A DNA stretch of 64,000 nt from Bimuria novae-zelandiae CBS 107.79 (GCA_010015655.1 ML976721.1:266731-330730), one strand, 5' to 3'. Shown: positions 1-11,477, numbered from the stretch's first letter. Notes: generated by a model not told the origin, from the letters alone. Numbers and translations are program-made.

Positions 1-1737
1 ATAAAATTAAGTAGCGTATCTCTAATTATCTCTCTAGTTTTTCTAGCTTAGAAATACCTAATTTTGCAGCTACAGCACGCGAATAGAGCGTGCCTATTTC
101 GCGACTTTAAGCGCGCGCTAGAGGCCGGATCAGCCGCTATAACTATAGCGGCACGAATCTACGACTCTTAGAGACCTAGGATAAAGCGCTAAAGTTATAT
201 ATATATTGCTATAACACTATTAGCATGCTATGCCTTATGCTATAGTTAAAAAGTACTACTTAATATATCCTTAATCGCGCGCACCCTAATAGTAGAGCTC
301 CCCTACTTAGTAAGAACTAGCTATCGCGATAGCTATTAAGAAATCTAGACTACTACTATATAAAGTAGAAGTTATAGCATATCGATTGTATAGTAATAGC
401 GACGTTTAAAGCTTATAGCTATTATTTTATTAAGCTTAAAAAGGTGATATACACCTACAGCGTCACCCTATTAGACACCTATAATATAGACGAAACCAGC
501 TTCCGCATAGGCGTTAGTAGTAATTAATAGATTATTATTATAGAGTTTAATTATCTTTATATCTCTGCGTTAGAGACGTCGCGCGATTATATTACAAGTA
601 TTAAATTAATCTCTAGTAATAGAGAGGTGCTCGAACCTATACTCGTTATATAGGCCGTTAATTACCTTTATTACTAGTATATAAATATGGCGCTGCCTAA
701 TAGCTATATAATCGCTATATTAACATTAGGATACGCTAATAACTCTATCTTAATAAAGTAGCTAAAGTTCTTTAAAATACAAACGCGCGCGCGCTAGAAA
801 GGCGCATAGTAATTACTTATATTTAATAGATAGTAGCTACCTTACTATTAAGTTTATATAGTTCTGCGATAATTATAAGATACTCCCTTTCTTACTATTG
901 CCACATTTATCACATTATCTGCAGCCTCTAGACGTCGTTTGTTTTTAGCTATTAAAGTAGAATTATAAAAAGGCTATAAAGATAGCCACCCGAACTAGCT
1001 GCACAGACTTTAATAAAGTCGAATTTCTACATGCGATCTATAGGATTAGGATAGATATATTTAAGCGTAGCATAATCCTAAGCGCCTAGGAGAAAGCTAG
1101 GATTTTTCTATTTAATTTAGAGCTTGTTTACATGAAGCTGCCAGCACCTATCTAGACGCCATCCCTATTAGTTCTATCCGCTGTTAATTCGAGCCCTATC
1201 GCTAATACACCTACAGCATATTAGCGGCAGCATTAAAAAATGTCGCGCGCCCTAGAGAGAAGCAATATATTAAGCAGGAGACTTACAAAATTCCTAGAAA
1301 GCTTGTAATTGCTAATCGATAGTCTTGCGCTGGCCTAGCGCGACCTTATAGATATTACTATAGTAGCTTAATAACGCTAAAAAAGGCAGATTAAAGATAA
1401 AAGGCTAGTATAAAAAAGTAGTATAGTAACTGTTAAAGCAGCGCGATAAGTAATTAATTAACGTATAAAGCTTAAGGCTTAAAAGGTTACTTAAAAGGCT
1501 ATAAAAACGTATAAGGACGCCCACTTGCAGAGCTTATAAAATTAGCCCCGATAGGTCCTATCTCTTAGAGAGATAACTGTAGATCCTGCCCTACTTGCTA
1601 CACTAACTCCACTGTATATTAGCCTATATAATTAAAGTCTACGCTGTTAAAAGACTAGATTAATTTCGATTCTTTATACAAAGTTACGTTGGGCTGCGAA
1701 GTTACGTTGGGCTGCGCAGGGCCAACCTCCGGTTGGC
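1..1737 (+). mobile_element. RIP-degraded pogo/Fot1-type (Tc1/mariner superfamily) DNA transposon, left end outside window
   Basis: The stretch is strongly TA-rich and has no long ORF, but one forward frame (codons starting at 480, 843 and so on) still reads as a pogo-type DDE transposase with stops. At 480-527 it gives YNIDETSFRIGV, the block around the first catalytic Asp. At 867-930 it gives FCDNYKILPF and then LSHYLQPLDVVCF, the block before the last catalytic acid, and near 1000-1035 TRTSCTDFNKVEFLHA. The stops (TAG/TAA) fall where Gln or Trp is expected, as C-to-T RIP would produce. The frame is held from about 420 to 1180, so the copy decayed by point mutation rather than indels. The N-terminal DNA-binding part would lie left of base 1. 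The element is inactive. The right boundary is placed at the GC-rich inverted repeat at 1721-1737; the left end and target duplication cannot be seen. Confidence 0.85.
1681..1737. repeat. Transposon right terminus: two 18-bp direct repeats plus a 17-bp palindrome
   Basis: Two perfect adjacent copies of an 18-bp unit (AAGTTACGTTGGGCTGCG at 1681-1698 and 1699-1716) are followed by an inverted repeat with 7-bp arms, GCCAACC at 1721-1727 and GGTTGGC at 1731-1737. This GC-rich block separates the TA-rich transposon body from normal coding sequence, so it is read as the terminal/subterminal repeat of the element. The matching left end is not in the window, so terminal-repeat status is inferred. Confidence 0.6.
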
Positions 1738-4686
1738 GTGTGGGGCGAGTAGGTCTTTTGGCGCTTCGTCTACTGCCGCTTTCACCATCTCTCTTTTCAT
1801 TCTCTCGTCTCGTTGCATCTCCGCCTTTTTGAGCAGTCCAGGATGTACGACTCTGCGCTTCTTGTCAGACCAGTCCCACATATCCACCACCCGCTCTTTG
1901 ACCGACAATCCATCGTCTGTCGTCCTCGTTTCCAAATTAGCGCCAGCATATACTAGAATCATCGCCGCCTCTGCATCGCCATTATGAATTGCATGGTGAA
2001 GTGCGGTCCAGCCGTCTCTGCCGATATAGTCGACCTCAGCGCCCGCTGAAATGAGCATTTTAACGATTCCAGGATGTTCAGCATAGCAAAGGGGTGTTCG
2101 TATCTCCTCATCCGCTGCGTGAATGGTAGCAGGTTCAACCAGTCGTAACAATTTCTCCGCGACCCTCGGGAGACTGTGATAAGCAGCTAAGTGTAGCGAA
2201 GTCCGGTTCTTGGAAGCCCTTGTCGAGACATTGGCTCCTCGCTCAAGGAGCAAGAGCGCTATTTCCTCATTCTCGGTGGTGAGGGCCACGTGAAGAGGTG
2301 TGTCACCGCTAGGAAGAGGACGTTCGATGTCGGCGCCTGCATCCAACAGTTGGGTGACTACTCTACTTGTACCAGTCGCGCAGGCTTCATGCAGACTCGT
2401 CCATCCTTGGGTGTCTACAGCGTTGACATCGACGTCTTGCTGCAGTATCTTTTCGACTGCTCCATCCAGCCCGTTGCGAGCTGCGAGGTGGAGAGCTGTG
2501 AGGTTTCTATTCGTCTTCCAGCTCACAGTTGCACCCCAGTCCATCAGGTTACACGATAATGACCCATGCCCTCGATCCAATCCACATGCGAGTGGGGTGT
2601 AGCCTTTCAGAGTTTGCTCGTTAATATCCAGCCCAAGCTCGCAAAACATAGGGAAGTGGCTCAGTCCATATGCAGCCATTGCATGCAACGCGTTGCTGTT
2701 TGTTTTATGGATCTTAGCCTTGATGTTGGCTCCTCGTTGCAGCAATTCCATGGCGATGACAGGATCTTTTTGACATGCTAGAAGGAATGGGGTCGTCCCA
2801 TCAATGGCGATAGCTTCAATATCCGCACCGCGGTTGAGTAGAAAGTCTATCATCCCTAGATCTTGATGGAATGTAGCTACGTGGAGGAGCGTGAACCCGT
2901 TGTCATCACGATCAGCGTCGACATCGGGGATGGAGTCGATCATTCGCCTTGCAAGGTCGTTGGCGTCGTCCTTGGTTTCCGGAGCCTTAGTCTTCGTAAG
3001 GACAAACGAGAATGCGGTGTTCTTCACATCTTTTCCCTGGTTGATTCGACAGCGACGGGAGTTGAGTAATAGCTCCACCATTTTTACATCCACGTCATTT
3101 ACCATGTTGATGATCGCGTAATCGAAAGGCGTGATGCTCCGGCTTCCAGGCTTTTTCGACTCAGGAAGCGCCTCATTTGGATCAGCCCCAGCCTCGAGCA
3201 ATATTTCAACGAGATCGAGGAGGCGGTGGGAGACGGCATATGCTAACGGTGTCATGCCGGAATCCAACTTGCGGTTCACATCGCAACTGTATGAAACAAC
3301 GCACTTCACCATGTCGACATCATCGTTCCTTAGTGCAGTATGGAGCAGCTTCGTCATGGCCATCGGTTTGACCAGATCTCCGCCTTGATTCAGCACCCAG
3401 TCGATCCACGCGTGTTTGTTGTGTTGGCCTGGTTCGATACACGAATGCATCATTGAGGCTGTTGCAGTCAACGACTTGATGGTCACGTGGTCTCTGGCCA
3501 TGGCAAATTGCAATGCGACGCTTTCTTTCGGGTGGTCGTCTCCTCCCAACGCTTCAAGCAGGAGATCAACGACTTGCTGGCTCCCTTGCAGAAGGGCAAG
3601 ATCCAAGACACTGTCCCCGTTGGCGGCTTTCGCGTGTACGTCCGCGCCGCCCGCAATCAATGCCTTCGCAACGACCGCAGCATTCGAGCAAGCAGCTGCC
3701 ATAAGCGGGGTGCGTCTTTTAGGTTCCTCGCTCCGCGCATCAACATCGGCCCCCGCAGCAAGAAGCAGATCAACAATCTCTGCATCCCCGAAGTGACTCG
3801 CTAAGAACAGTGCAGCTGTATTAAGTCAGCCTTCAGTATCCGAGCCCGCCATCACCATCGACTTACTATGTCCAAGACCATCCCTCTTATCAACATCCAC
3901 CCCTTTCCCCAACAAAAACTTCACCACCTCATTCCTAGCTTTACACACCGCCCATATCAACGGCGTCCCGCCATTCTCACTCTGCGCCTCCAACTCCGCA
4001 CCACACGCCCACAACACCTTGACAACCTGCTCATGCCCCGCCTGCGCCGCCAGCACCATCGCCGTACACCCTTCTGTACACCTCGTTTCCACATCAATCC
4101 CGACCTGCTTAACTAAGAAATCCACCGACGAAGCGACTCCCTCTGCCGCAGCCCAATGCAGCACGTTCTTCCCATCCGGCCCAGAAGTGCCTGTCAGGAT
4201 GGCGCCGTGGGATAGGAGGAGCTGCATAAGCGCAGGCCCGTGTGTCGCGGACATGGCGGCGTGAACGAGCGGCGGGAGGCGGTTGCTGCGGCGGTGCACG
4301 GAGGCGCCGCGCTGGAGGAGGAGGGAGGTGGTTTCGACGGAAGATGAGCGGAGGGCGAGGACGAGGGGCGTAAAGCCATATTCTGTTTCGAGCTCGATGT
4401 CGAGGCCGGTGGAGAGGAAAGATGATACAGTGGGGACGTTGTCTTGTTTTATGGCTTCGAGGAAGGCTTTTCGCAGAGGTAGAGAAGAAGGGTTAGCGTT
4501 GACGTCTGGTTCTGCGGGGTACGAGAGTGGTGGTATCCATTTGGGGTTGTTGGTTGGGGTTCCTGCGTCTACGGGTTCGTGTTGTGCAGAGGTGGCATGG
4601 TGGGCGGGAAGGTGCAGGTCGCTGCTGTTCGTAGATGTCTCCTCAACAGGCTCCTCACCACCATTTCGTTTCCCTTCAGAATCCAT
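1702..4686 (-). CDS. Ankyrin-repeat protein, 3' end altered by transposon insertion
   Basis: Two exons, 4686-3867 and 3815-1702, about 977 residues. The 51-nt intron 3816-3866 has a GTAAGT donor, a GCTGAC branch site and an ACAG acceptor; it contains an in-frame TGA, and its removal gives a perfect repeat junction (GLGH-TALFLAS). After an acidic, low-complexity N-terminus (about 80 residues) the protein is an almost continuous array of roughly 20 ankyrin repeats with the usual TPL/TALH..A and LL..GA signatures, so it should be a protein-binding scaffold; the partner is unknown. The frame is open upstream of 4686 but holds no ATG, so 4686 is taken as start. The last 11 residues and the TAA stop come from the transposon terminus, so the native C-terminus has probably been lost. 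No NACHT, HET or other effector domain is visible. Confidence 0.8.
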
Positions 4687-5524
4687 GCTCTTTCTCTTTT
4701 CTGATGTTCCTTCCGAATTCTCGTGCACAGAATGGCGATTCTTCGACAAGTCGCTTTACGGCGGGATAACCCCAAGTCTGCACACACACCACCACAAAAT
4801 ATCTATCGTTCACTGCAAGAAAAACAATTGTCACAAAGGAATCGCTATTCCAGACGACAGAACCACGTATTCATGGCGTTTATGAAGACCGCCGCCCTGG
4901 ACGCAATGGAGCGAGGTTCGCTCGAGGCAGCAGCAGGCGGCCGCATGGTGCGGCTGAGACCCCGGCCCCCCTCAGGTGAGGGCGCAGCCTAGCGCGTTGG
5001 AGTAGGAGGTATTCGGTTTCGCAAAGGCCTATTGCGATGATTGGACGTAGAGCAGGCAGAACAGCTTGGGGTCCGGTGTGGGCGAGTGTGCAGAGGCTGG
5101 TCACCTGAAAAGCGGGGTCTAAAGTTCCCCGTCGGTGCGTTATGATCAGACTTCTTCACCAGATCACAACGCTTGATCAAGTACAAAGGCATATCCTGGG
5201 TGGACTCGCCAGCTTTCGGGGAGAAGGAAGAGCGCTTAAATTTCTTACCCTGCAGGAACATGGACGCGATGCAAGTGTTAAATTTTAGCAGACTTGTTCC
5301 AAAATTCACATTCTCTAGCTCTTCGGACACCATCGCTTCTCCGTCAGCTTTCCAGGTGCCAACAAAAATTCCAAGGTATCTATCTTCACGTAGAAGAATA
5401 GTGTGCATATCTTTCTAGAATTTCAGGCGAATTACGAGTGCATGTGCTGAGTACCGTTGTGGTTGCAAAATAGGTGAACTGGCTGGCTCACGCCGAAGAT
5501 CGGCAAAAGAAAATGCCGACAAAA
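4687..5524. other. Intergenic, ankyrin gene promoter side
   Basis: Contains the upstream region of the ankyrin gene and a reverse-strand ORF (4989-5408) whose first 100 codons look protein-like but match nothing I recognise. No firm gene is seen. Confidence 0.4.
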
Positions 5525-5643
5525 ACATACGACAGTAGGTGTTCCGTCCTGGTCTCCCACAGACGTACTCACCCACCGGTATCTTGCTTAAATTGGGCTG
5601 AGCGGACGGGAAGCCTTGTTCTCAAGATCCTATGGTCGTATGT
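5525..5643 (-). rRNA. rrn5: 5S ribosomal RNA
   Basis: Reading the reverse strand from 5643 gives ACATACGACCATAGGATCTT and ends at 5525 with GTCGTATGT, so the ends pair perfectly as helix I. Length is 119 nt, as expected for 5S. The conserved stretches GGCTTCCCGTCCGCTCAGCC and GTGGGAGACCAGGACGGAA are present, the latter over the internal promoter (box C) region. Helix II is kept by pairing of GGATCTTG with CAAGATACC. A run of Ts follows immediately (5525-5521), a normal Pol III terminator. Pezizomycotina carry scattered single 5S genes rather than a 5S unit in the rDNA repeat, so an isolated copy is normal. It appears intact, although some paired positions were judged only by eye. Confidence 0.9.
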
Positions 5644-6566
5644 GAAAGACCTTGATCCCAGTTAACTACATGTAGGCTGTCAATGATTCGAAGCAACGCG
5701 GACCACATACTTAAGACAGCTGGAGAACTACTGGTGGTCTACACCGCAGCTCCCGTCCCTCGGGCGAGTTCGCGAGCATGAAGTAGTAGATACGCAATAT
5801 CTTTGAGACTATTGTTAGCCAAGACACTAAATCCATATTATCTTTACAACCATTTTCCATCCATAATATGGTGTTTTTATACAGGATGTCGGTAGTCCGG
5901 TCATACCAGCAGCCCAAGGCGCTCTCTTATCTCATAACTGCAGCCGCAAAGAACGGCTACACTAGGTGAAAATGGGGTAAAAGTGATAACTACAGTGACA
6001 AAAGAAAATCGTTCCCTTCTTCTTTGGCAGACTGAGGCACCTCTCCATGGAAAGGCCTGTTGAGGAAGTTACTGTCTCCAGAATATCCTCTGAACCGATA
6101 ATCGAGAGGTTCTTTGAATCCGATCTGCGGTCGAATCGCGACAGTCATATAAACCAATCTCTCAGAACTCCTGGCGAGCCCATCCTTAGAGGAACTCTAA
6201 CTTGGAAATATTCCGTGAAACCCTTTCTCGTGACTAGTGACAGGCTCCTATGATTTACCTACGCCATGTAGTGGTATAATTTAGAGCGAAGCATCGCCTT
6301 TGATGGCAAGTGCACGGTGTCTGACTTCATAGAAGTCGCTAAGTGCGTGATCAAGGTGCTTTACACTGGGCATCACCTTGAGGAACTCCTGTCGTTCATA
6401 TGAAAGCAAGCGCACGCCTGGTTGATCAAGGACCACCAAGGTATTGGCCTCGAGTAGTGGGGTAGCGCGACAGGCCGGCAAAGTACTTGTAATGTCTCTC
6501 GAAACGCTCACAGGGGATGATTACGTTGATACTTCTTTTGATGTGACCGACGCAACGTCCGAAATT
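5644..6566. other. Intergenic
   Basis: Lies between the 5' end of the 5S gene and the stop codon of the FAH-fusion gene. It holds only short ORFs without recognisable content; the part next to 6566 should be the fusion gene's 3' UTR. Confidence 0.4.
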
Positions 6567-8531
6567 CTACAGAAAGCCCTTCACAGCCTCCGTCACTCCA
6601 TCCAGATCCTGGAAAACAGACCAATGCCCACCCGGACCCTCCTTCCTCGTCCACTCGTCTCCATCCAAAACCCCGCCGAATACAAGACCCGATTGGAGCG
6701 TTCCTGGCGTTCCGACTGTCAAGATCTTCGGCTTAGTCGCGATTCTCACTGTCCCCGCCGCCCCGGCAAGCGCCATGCAAGCTTTCGCGTACCCCTGAGG
6801 GTCCTGACCCAGCAGCGATATACTCCGTGCGGCGAGCGCAAGCGGATTGAGCGTAGTCAGCGAGTCCTCCGCTACGCTACTAGCAGCAGAGTCCACGACC
6901 GCGGCCATGCCAAATCTTCTCGCTCTCCGCGCTCTCTCAGATAGCCGTTTGCTAAGCGCATCGGGGAGGGGAACCGGTGGGGGAGAGAGCAGTACAAGCT
7001 TCGAGACCTTGCCTGGATGCGCCTTGACGAACTGGAGTGCGATGAGACAGCCCAGGCCATCGGCTATCAACGTAGCACTGGAAGTAATGTTTGTGTACTC
7101 GAAGATGCCGTTGAGGTCGGAAGCTAGACTCTCGACGCTGATTTTGCTCAATGGATGAGTGGGTGACAAACCATGCCCTTCGAAGTCGTAGAGATGTATT
7201 TTGTACTTCTCGCTGAGCTTCAGCGCACTAATTAGGGGAGCAAAGTATTCGTTTGTCGCGCCGAGGCCGTGGACGAAGACGATGGGAGAACCGTCGAGCT
7301 TGCCCATTGCTCTGTAGTACATCGGTTTTTCGTTGATTGTGACCAAGGATTTGAAACCTGGTAATATGGAAGCATTCGCGAAATGAGATGTAGTCATTGA
7401 TTCATTTCTCTCCAGAGAAAGATTGCGTGTGGTTGGGTCGGCGATGCGATTCTCCAACGTCCCGAGGCCAGTGACGGTCACTGAGACTGTATCACCTGGT
7501 TTGAGGTAGACGGGTGGCTTCTGTCCAAAGCCCACACCCGCTGGCTAAAGAGTACTTAGTAGTGACACCTAGAGCGCCTAAAGCTAGGAGAACACTATGC
7601 CAATCCAGTACACAAAAGAGAGGGAGTATCTCACTGTTCCCGTGGCGAGCACATCGCCCGGCATAAGCGTCTGGCCCTCCGACATCGTCTTAATCAGATA
7701 CGGAATCGAGAAAATAAGGTCGTCGGTCGTAGCGTCCTGCCTCAGCTCCCCATTCACGCGCGTCTGCACCCTTAGTACCTTCTCTAGTTTCGAAGCCGGC
7801 ACAGCAATCGGCCCCTATCACAAAACGTCCGATAAGCCTCGGAATCTCACGACGAAGACCAGGTAACAACATACCATTGGACAAAAGGTATCCGGGCTCT
7901 TCCCAATGTAGAACTGCTTGTGATCGCGCTGCCGCTCCCTAGCTGTCACGTCATTGATGATGGTATATCCCCAAACGTGCTCTATAGCGTCCCTCTCCGC
8001 AATGCGAAACCCCGCCTTGCCAACAATAACACCAATCTCGCCCTCATAGTCCGCCGTCTTGGTGAACTCTTCGTGCGGAAGAATCTCCTCACCATGCGCA
8101 ATGATAGACGTGTACCTCTTTGTAAAAATGACAGGGTGCGACGGCTGATCCACCTTATCGCTACTGTCGAAACCACTAGAGTTGAATTCTTTGGCATGTT
8201 CGGCGTAGTTCTTCCCGACGCAGAGGACGTCGCGACCCGTAAGTGGAGGTAGGATTTTGACCGATGACGCAGGACGAGACTCGCCGGATTTGACAATGTG
8301 CGATCCTGGGTTGGACTCATGAATCGTTTGGGCTTCGATGACTTGGTAGAGGTTGGAGACTGGTGTGCCGGAAGAGAAAGTCAAAGGTTGAATTGTCTCG
8401 CTGCCAAGATCATAATGCCCTATACAAGCTTCGCCTGTTTCTGGATCTTGGAAAGAAACGTAGTTTGTGAAGGGGTCACTGCTAGAGACATTAGGTGCAG
8501 GTGCGAACTGCGCGCTTGTAACTTCCGACAT
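6567..8531 (-). CDS. Fumarylacetoacetate-hydrolase-family protein fused to an alpha/beta-hydrolase (pseudo-hydrolase) domain
   Basis: Three exons, 8531-7875, 7814-7635 and 7544-6567, 604 residues. Introns 7815-7874 (GTATGT..GATAG) and 7545-7634 (GTGAGA..TTTAG) both restore continuous FAH motifs (CPM-GPIAVPAS and ATGT-PAGVGFGQ). Residues 1-90 form a variable N-terminal segment and about 95-315 the FAH fold: KNYAEH near 108-112, metal ligands in DYEGE (E163, E165) and IINDVT (D194), then GDVLATGTPAGVG. This family covers acylpyruvases, oxaloacetate decarboxylases and isomerase/decarboxylases of aromatic catabolism, so the substrate is not predictable. Residues about 340-604 are an alpha/beta-hydrolase resembling 3-oxoadipate enol-lactonases: oxyanion segment VFVHGLG near 368-374, EGHGLSP near 402-408 and a C-terminal GGHWS histidine near 586. 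The nucleophile elbow reads ADGLG (440-444), with Gly in place of Ser, so the second domain is probably not a hydrolase. Confidence 0.88.
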
Positions 8532-8988
8532 TTAAGGCCCTGTCTACCCTCGCGATGCTGTACATGTACTTTTCGTGTGGTGGAAGACTCAATGGTGGGG
8601 TACATGGATGTTTTTGTATCTCGGAGGTGAGTCGGAGTAAACTTGAGCTAGTGGGAGGAACCGATAAAATCTTGGCAACGGCTTCCACCCGTGTGTGATG
8701 CCTCTGCAACCCTTTCATTCCGAAACCTGAATTAGAGAAGATGGTGTTGTTCACCTCCTTCGTAGTAGTGCCTGCCTTGTGGCGACAGCTGGGAGATACA
8801 GTTACAGTCACTGTGAAAGCGCGATGAGAACTCTGCTCAAGTCGTAAAATAATCATGTTACTACATAGGAGAGGGGATCAAAGAGCGTTCCAAAATAAGT
8901 ACACAGATTCACGAACGCCAGCTCGGCCAATTTGAAGCCACATGGTACCGGTTATATCGTCTCTTCCACAAACGCCCACTCTTTGAGC
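8532..8988. other. Intergenic, FAH-fusion promoter
   Basis: 457 bp between the start of the FAH-fusion gene and the stop of the next reverse-strand gene. No additional feature is seen. Confidence 0.4.
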
Positions 8989-10377
8989 CTATCGTGAGCT
9001 CGCCTCACACTGTTCCATAAATCTGTATATGCCTTCAAAGCCCTGGTACTCGAGCGGTGAGTGCGAGTCGTACTCCACATCACTGGTATGTAGGCTCTCG
9101 TAATCCTCCTCATCAGACACGATCCAGGGATTGTCTTCGAGAAGCACGTCTTCGTAATCACATCCATCCTCGGAGTGTGTGGAGTATAGGTCGGAATCAG
9201 AGCTGAGAACAGAAGAGGCCATCATGGGTCGCCAGTCAATAAGATGTTGGCGTTCAGCGACATCTTTCTCATAAAAAGAGCACTCGGAGGGTGTTCGAGT
9301 GGATGCGTAGGGAAACAAAAGGGCGATGTCAGTGCCAACAAAGGAGTCAAAGTCTTCGTCCTCTGAGATGACCCCGCGTTGGACGCCGAACTCGTCGCAT
9401 ATCTTCTCTACCGTGCCGGCATCGCATCCAGGGAAGTGAATTTTGAGCGTAGAATGCTCGTATGTTATAGGTAGATCGCCCAAGCTCGAGAGGCGTTGCA
9501 GGTCTTTGAGGGTTCCTGCAAGTTCCTTGACGGCACGTGAGAAGTCGACGGAGAGAATGTCCAAGAAGCCGTCCTTGTTGAGCGAGTCTTGCTCCTGGGT
9601 GAACGAAGCGAAGCCCTTCACGGCAGCGAGAGGGCTAAGAGCGGTCACGGTCGGGTTGATGTTGAAGCTGATGGAGGAGCCCGGGGTCGCGCGTGAAGCC
9701 TTATTGAGCGTGCGGTTAACTTTGTCTTGAAGCGCGGAGACGGACTTGAAGCGCTTTTCGCCTGTCCGCGGGTCGATGCCATCAAACTGTGCTTTCTGAC
9801 CCCCAAGCGCGAACGCGCGTACGGCCTGCGACACGTTGCTAATGACCTGAGCCGGAGCAGCAGGGCCATGAGAGAAGTATCGAGCACCTCCAGCGCGTCC
9901 TGAACCCCAGCCGTAGCCGCCCGCTGTACGCCCAAGCGTTCCACCGGTGAGATTGGGCCTCAGCGTCGACGCAAATGGTGCACGTCCGGTTTGTCTGATT
10001 ACTGCATTACTAATTTGAGACTTTGGAAATGAGGCGCGGTCGAACTTGACGCCAGAGGATCGCGCGGCGGAGGTGAAACGGCGGACGGTGGCAGAGATGG
10101 TGCTATGGGTCGTGTACCAGCGACCTTTGCTGTGCTTCAACAGGGCGACGCGGTGGATCGGATGCTTTGGAACAAATCTCGCAAATATGGGTTGAAGCTC
10201 AGCTTGGGTGGGCCGGATCGACGCAGGCAACTGGTCTTGAACAAGTTTCGCCGTGTGCTTCCAGGCGGCCCTGCGGTGATGTCAGCTTCGATGTTTGGGG
10301 CACCTTCGATTTGCTTACTTGAACACTTTCGCATTCTTGGCCACCAGTGAGTGCAGTCGCGCCAATGCAGGCGCCAT
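8989..10377 (-). CDS. Conserved fungal protein with mitochondrial-type N-terminus, unknown function
   Basis: Two exons, 10377-10319 and 10270-8989, 446 residues. The 48-nt intron 10271-10318 (GTAAGC, GCTGAC branch, CCGCAG) joins MAPALARLHSLVAKNAKVFK to the main exon; without it the main frame has no ATG near its 5' end. The N-terminal third is basic and rich in Arg, Ser and Ala with few acidic residues, as in a mitochondrial presequence, and contains GARYFSHGPAAPAQV. The C-terminal 110 residues are very acidic (runs of Asp, Glu and Ser). I recall similar ascomycete proteins carrying the database name casein kinase II beta 2 subunit, but no CK2-beta zinc-finger CPxxC pair is present, so I do not endorse that name. 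Function is unknown. Confidence 0.75.
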
Positions 10378-11477
10378 GGTGATAGCTTATTCCCAGTGTT
10401 GAGGGGTGGGCCCTGAACAGTCACGTGATATTTCACATGCCCAGGTGCAGGTGCCAATCATCTCACCCGGACAGGTACCTTTTAAGACTGCCAATGCCTA
10501 GAGACCTATATATTCCCAGCATGCTACGGGACGCCCGCGCAATGGGTAAGGAGACGGCGCTAAGATAAAGCATCTATCCTTGCGTCATAGCTGAATGTTA
10601 TCTTATAGATCCTGGGTCAACACAGAGCAAAATGTACGGGAGGGTTCCGGCTTCCTTCACTCATTGTGCCCCCACACGTGCGTACACGATCCATTGCTGT
10701 ATCATTCGTCTCTCGGCACACGTTCAAGCACACACATTTTACAACCAACATTCGTTCTGATATTCCGTATGTTACAATCAATACCGCGAACACACCCGAA
10801 AAATGCACTGAACGGACAGCTTTTATTTACCTAGGGCCTTAGAGCGTCTCGGCAGAATCTTTTTTTAACCCATGCCCGCAAAGCAGAAGGGGAGCCTTCC
10901 TTTTTAACGACGAAAAAATGGACCACAGTAATGCCGCTATGCTGGGGCTGCTGAGTTGAAGAAGAGAAGAAAAGACGCCTGCCACATGCCGTTCCTCATT
11001 GCAGAAAGGACAAGGTTCAATTTTCCGATCGAAGGCTTCTTTCTTTCCAAAGAAAAGATGGAGGTATCTCTGGTATCTCGTCCGAAAGAAAAGGCTCCGT
11101 CCAAGGCATTCAGGAAAGGACCGTAGCCCGTCCATGTGCCGAGTCTATTTTCAACGTGAAGCGAAATAAAACAATGCACCCCATGCTCGTGTATGAACGC
11201 CAAAATGAAAACTTTTCATGATCAAGGCCGGGAAACGCCTTGCTGCTCGATGTAAAGAAATTAGGAGCAACATGGCCCAATGTACGCATCGCCATGTAGT
11301 CGAAAGGTTGGGAATCGAAAAAAACTTGCTGGGGACCGTAGATGCAGACCTTTAAGGGAAAGCCTAAGACCTATGCAACCAGGGACAGAGGTCGGAGCAT
11401 AGTCGACTAGTATGAGAGGCTATGTAGGGCGCAAGTCATTCGAATCATGACCATAAGCCTGCATGTATAGCGAACAA
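10378..11477. other. Intergenic
   Basis: About 1.1 kb with the promoter of the 8989-10377 gene on the left and the likely 3' UTR of the La-protein gene on the right. Short reverse ORFs at 10839-11295 show no recognisable domain. No RNA gene was recognised. Confidence 0.4.

Noticed and set aside
3816..3866. Nonsense mutation splitting the ankyrin gene in two
   Set aside because: The stop is inside an ideal 51-nt intron, so no mutation is needed.
4989..5408. 139-codon reverse ORF beginning MHTILLREDRYLGIF
   Set aside because: The first 100 codons look protein-like, but the C-terminal part is low-complexity, no family is recognised, and no convincing intron or start context was found. Kept as a possibility only.
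6281..6511. 76-codon reverse ORF downstream of the FAH-fusion gene
   Set aside because: Too short, unrecognised, and lies where the 3' UTR is expected.
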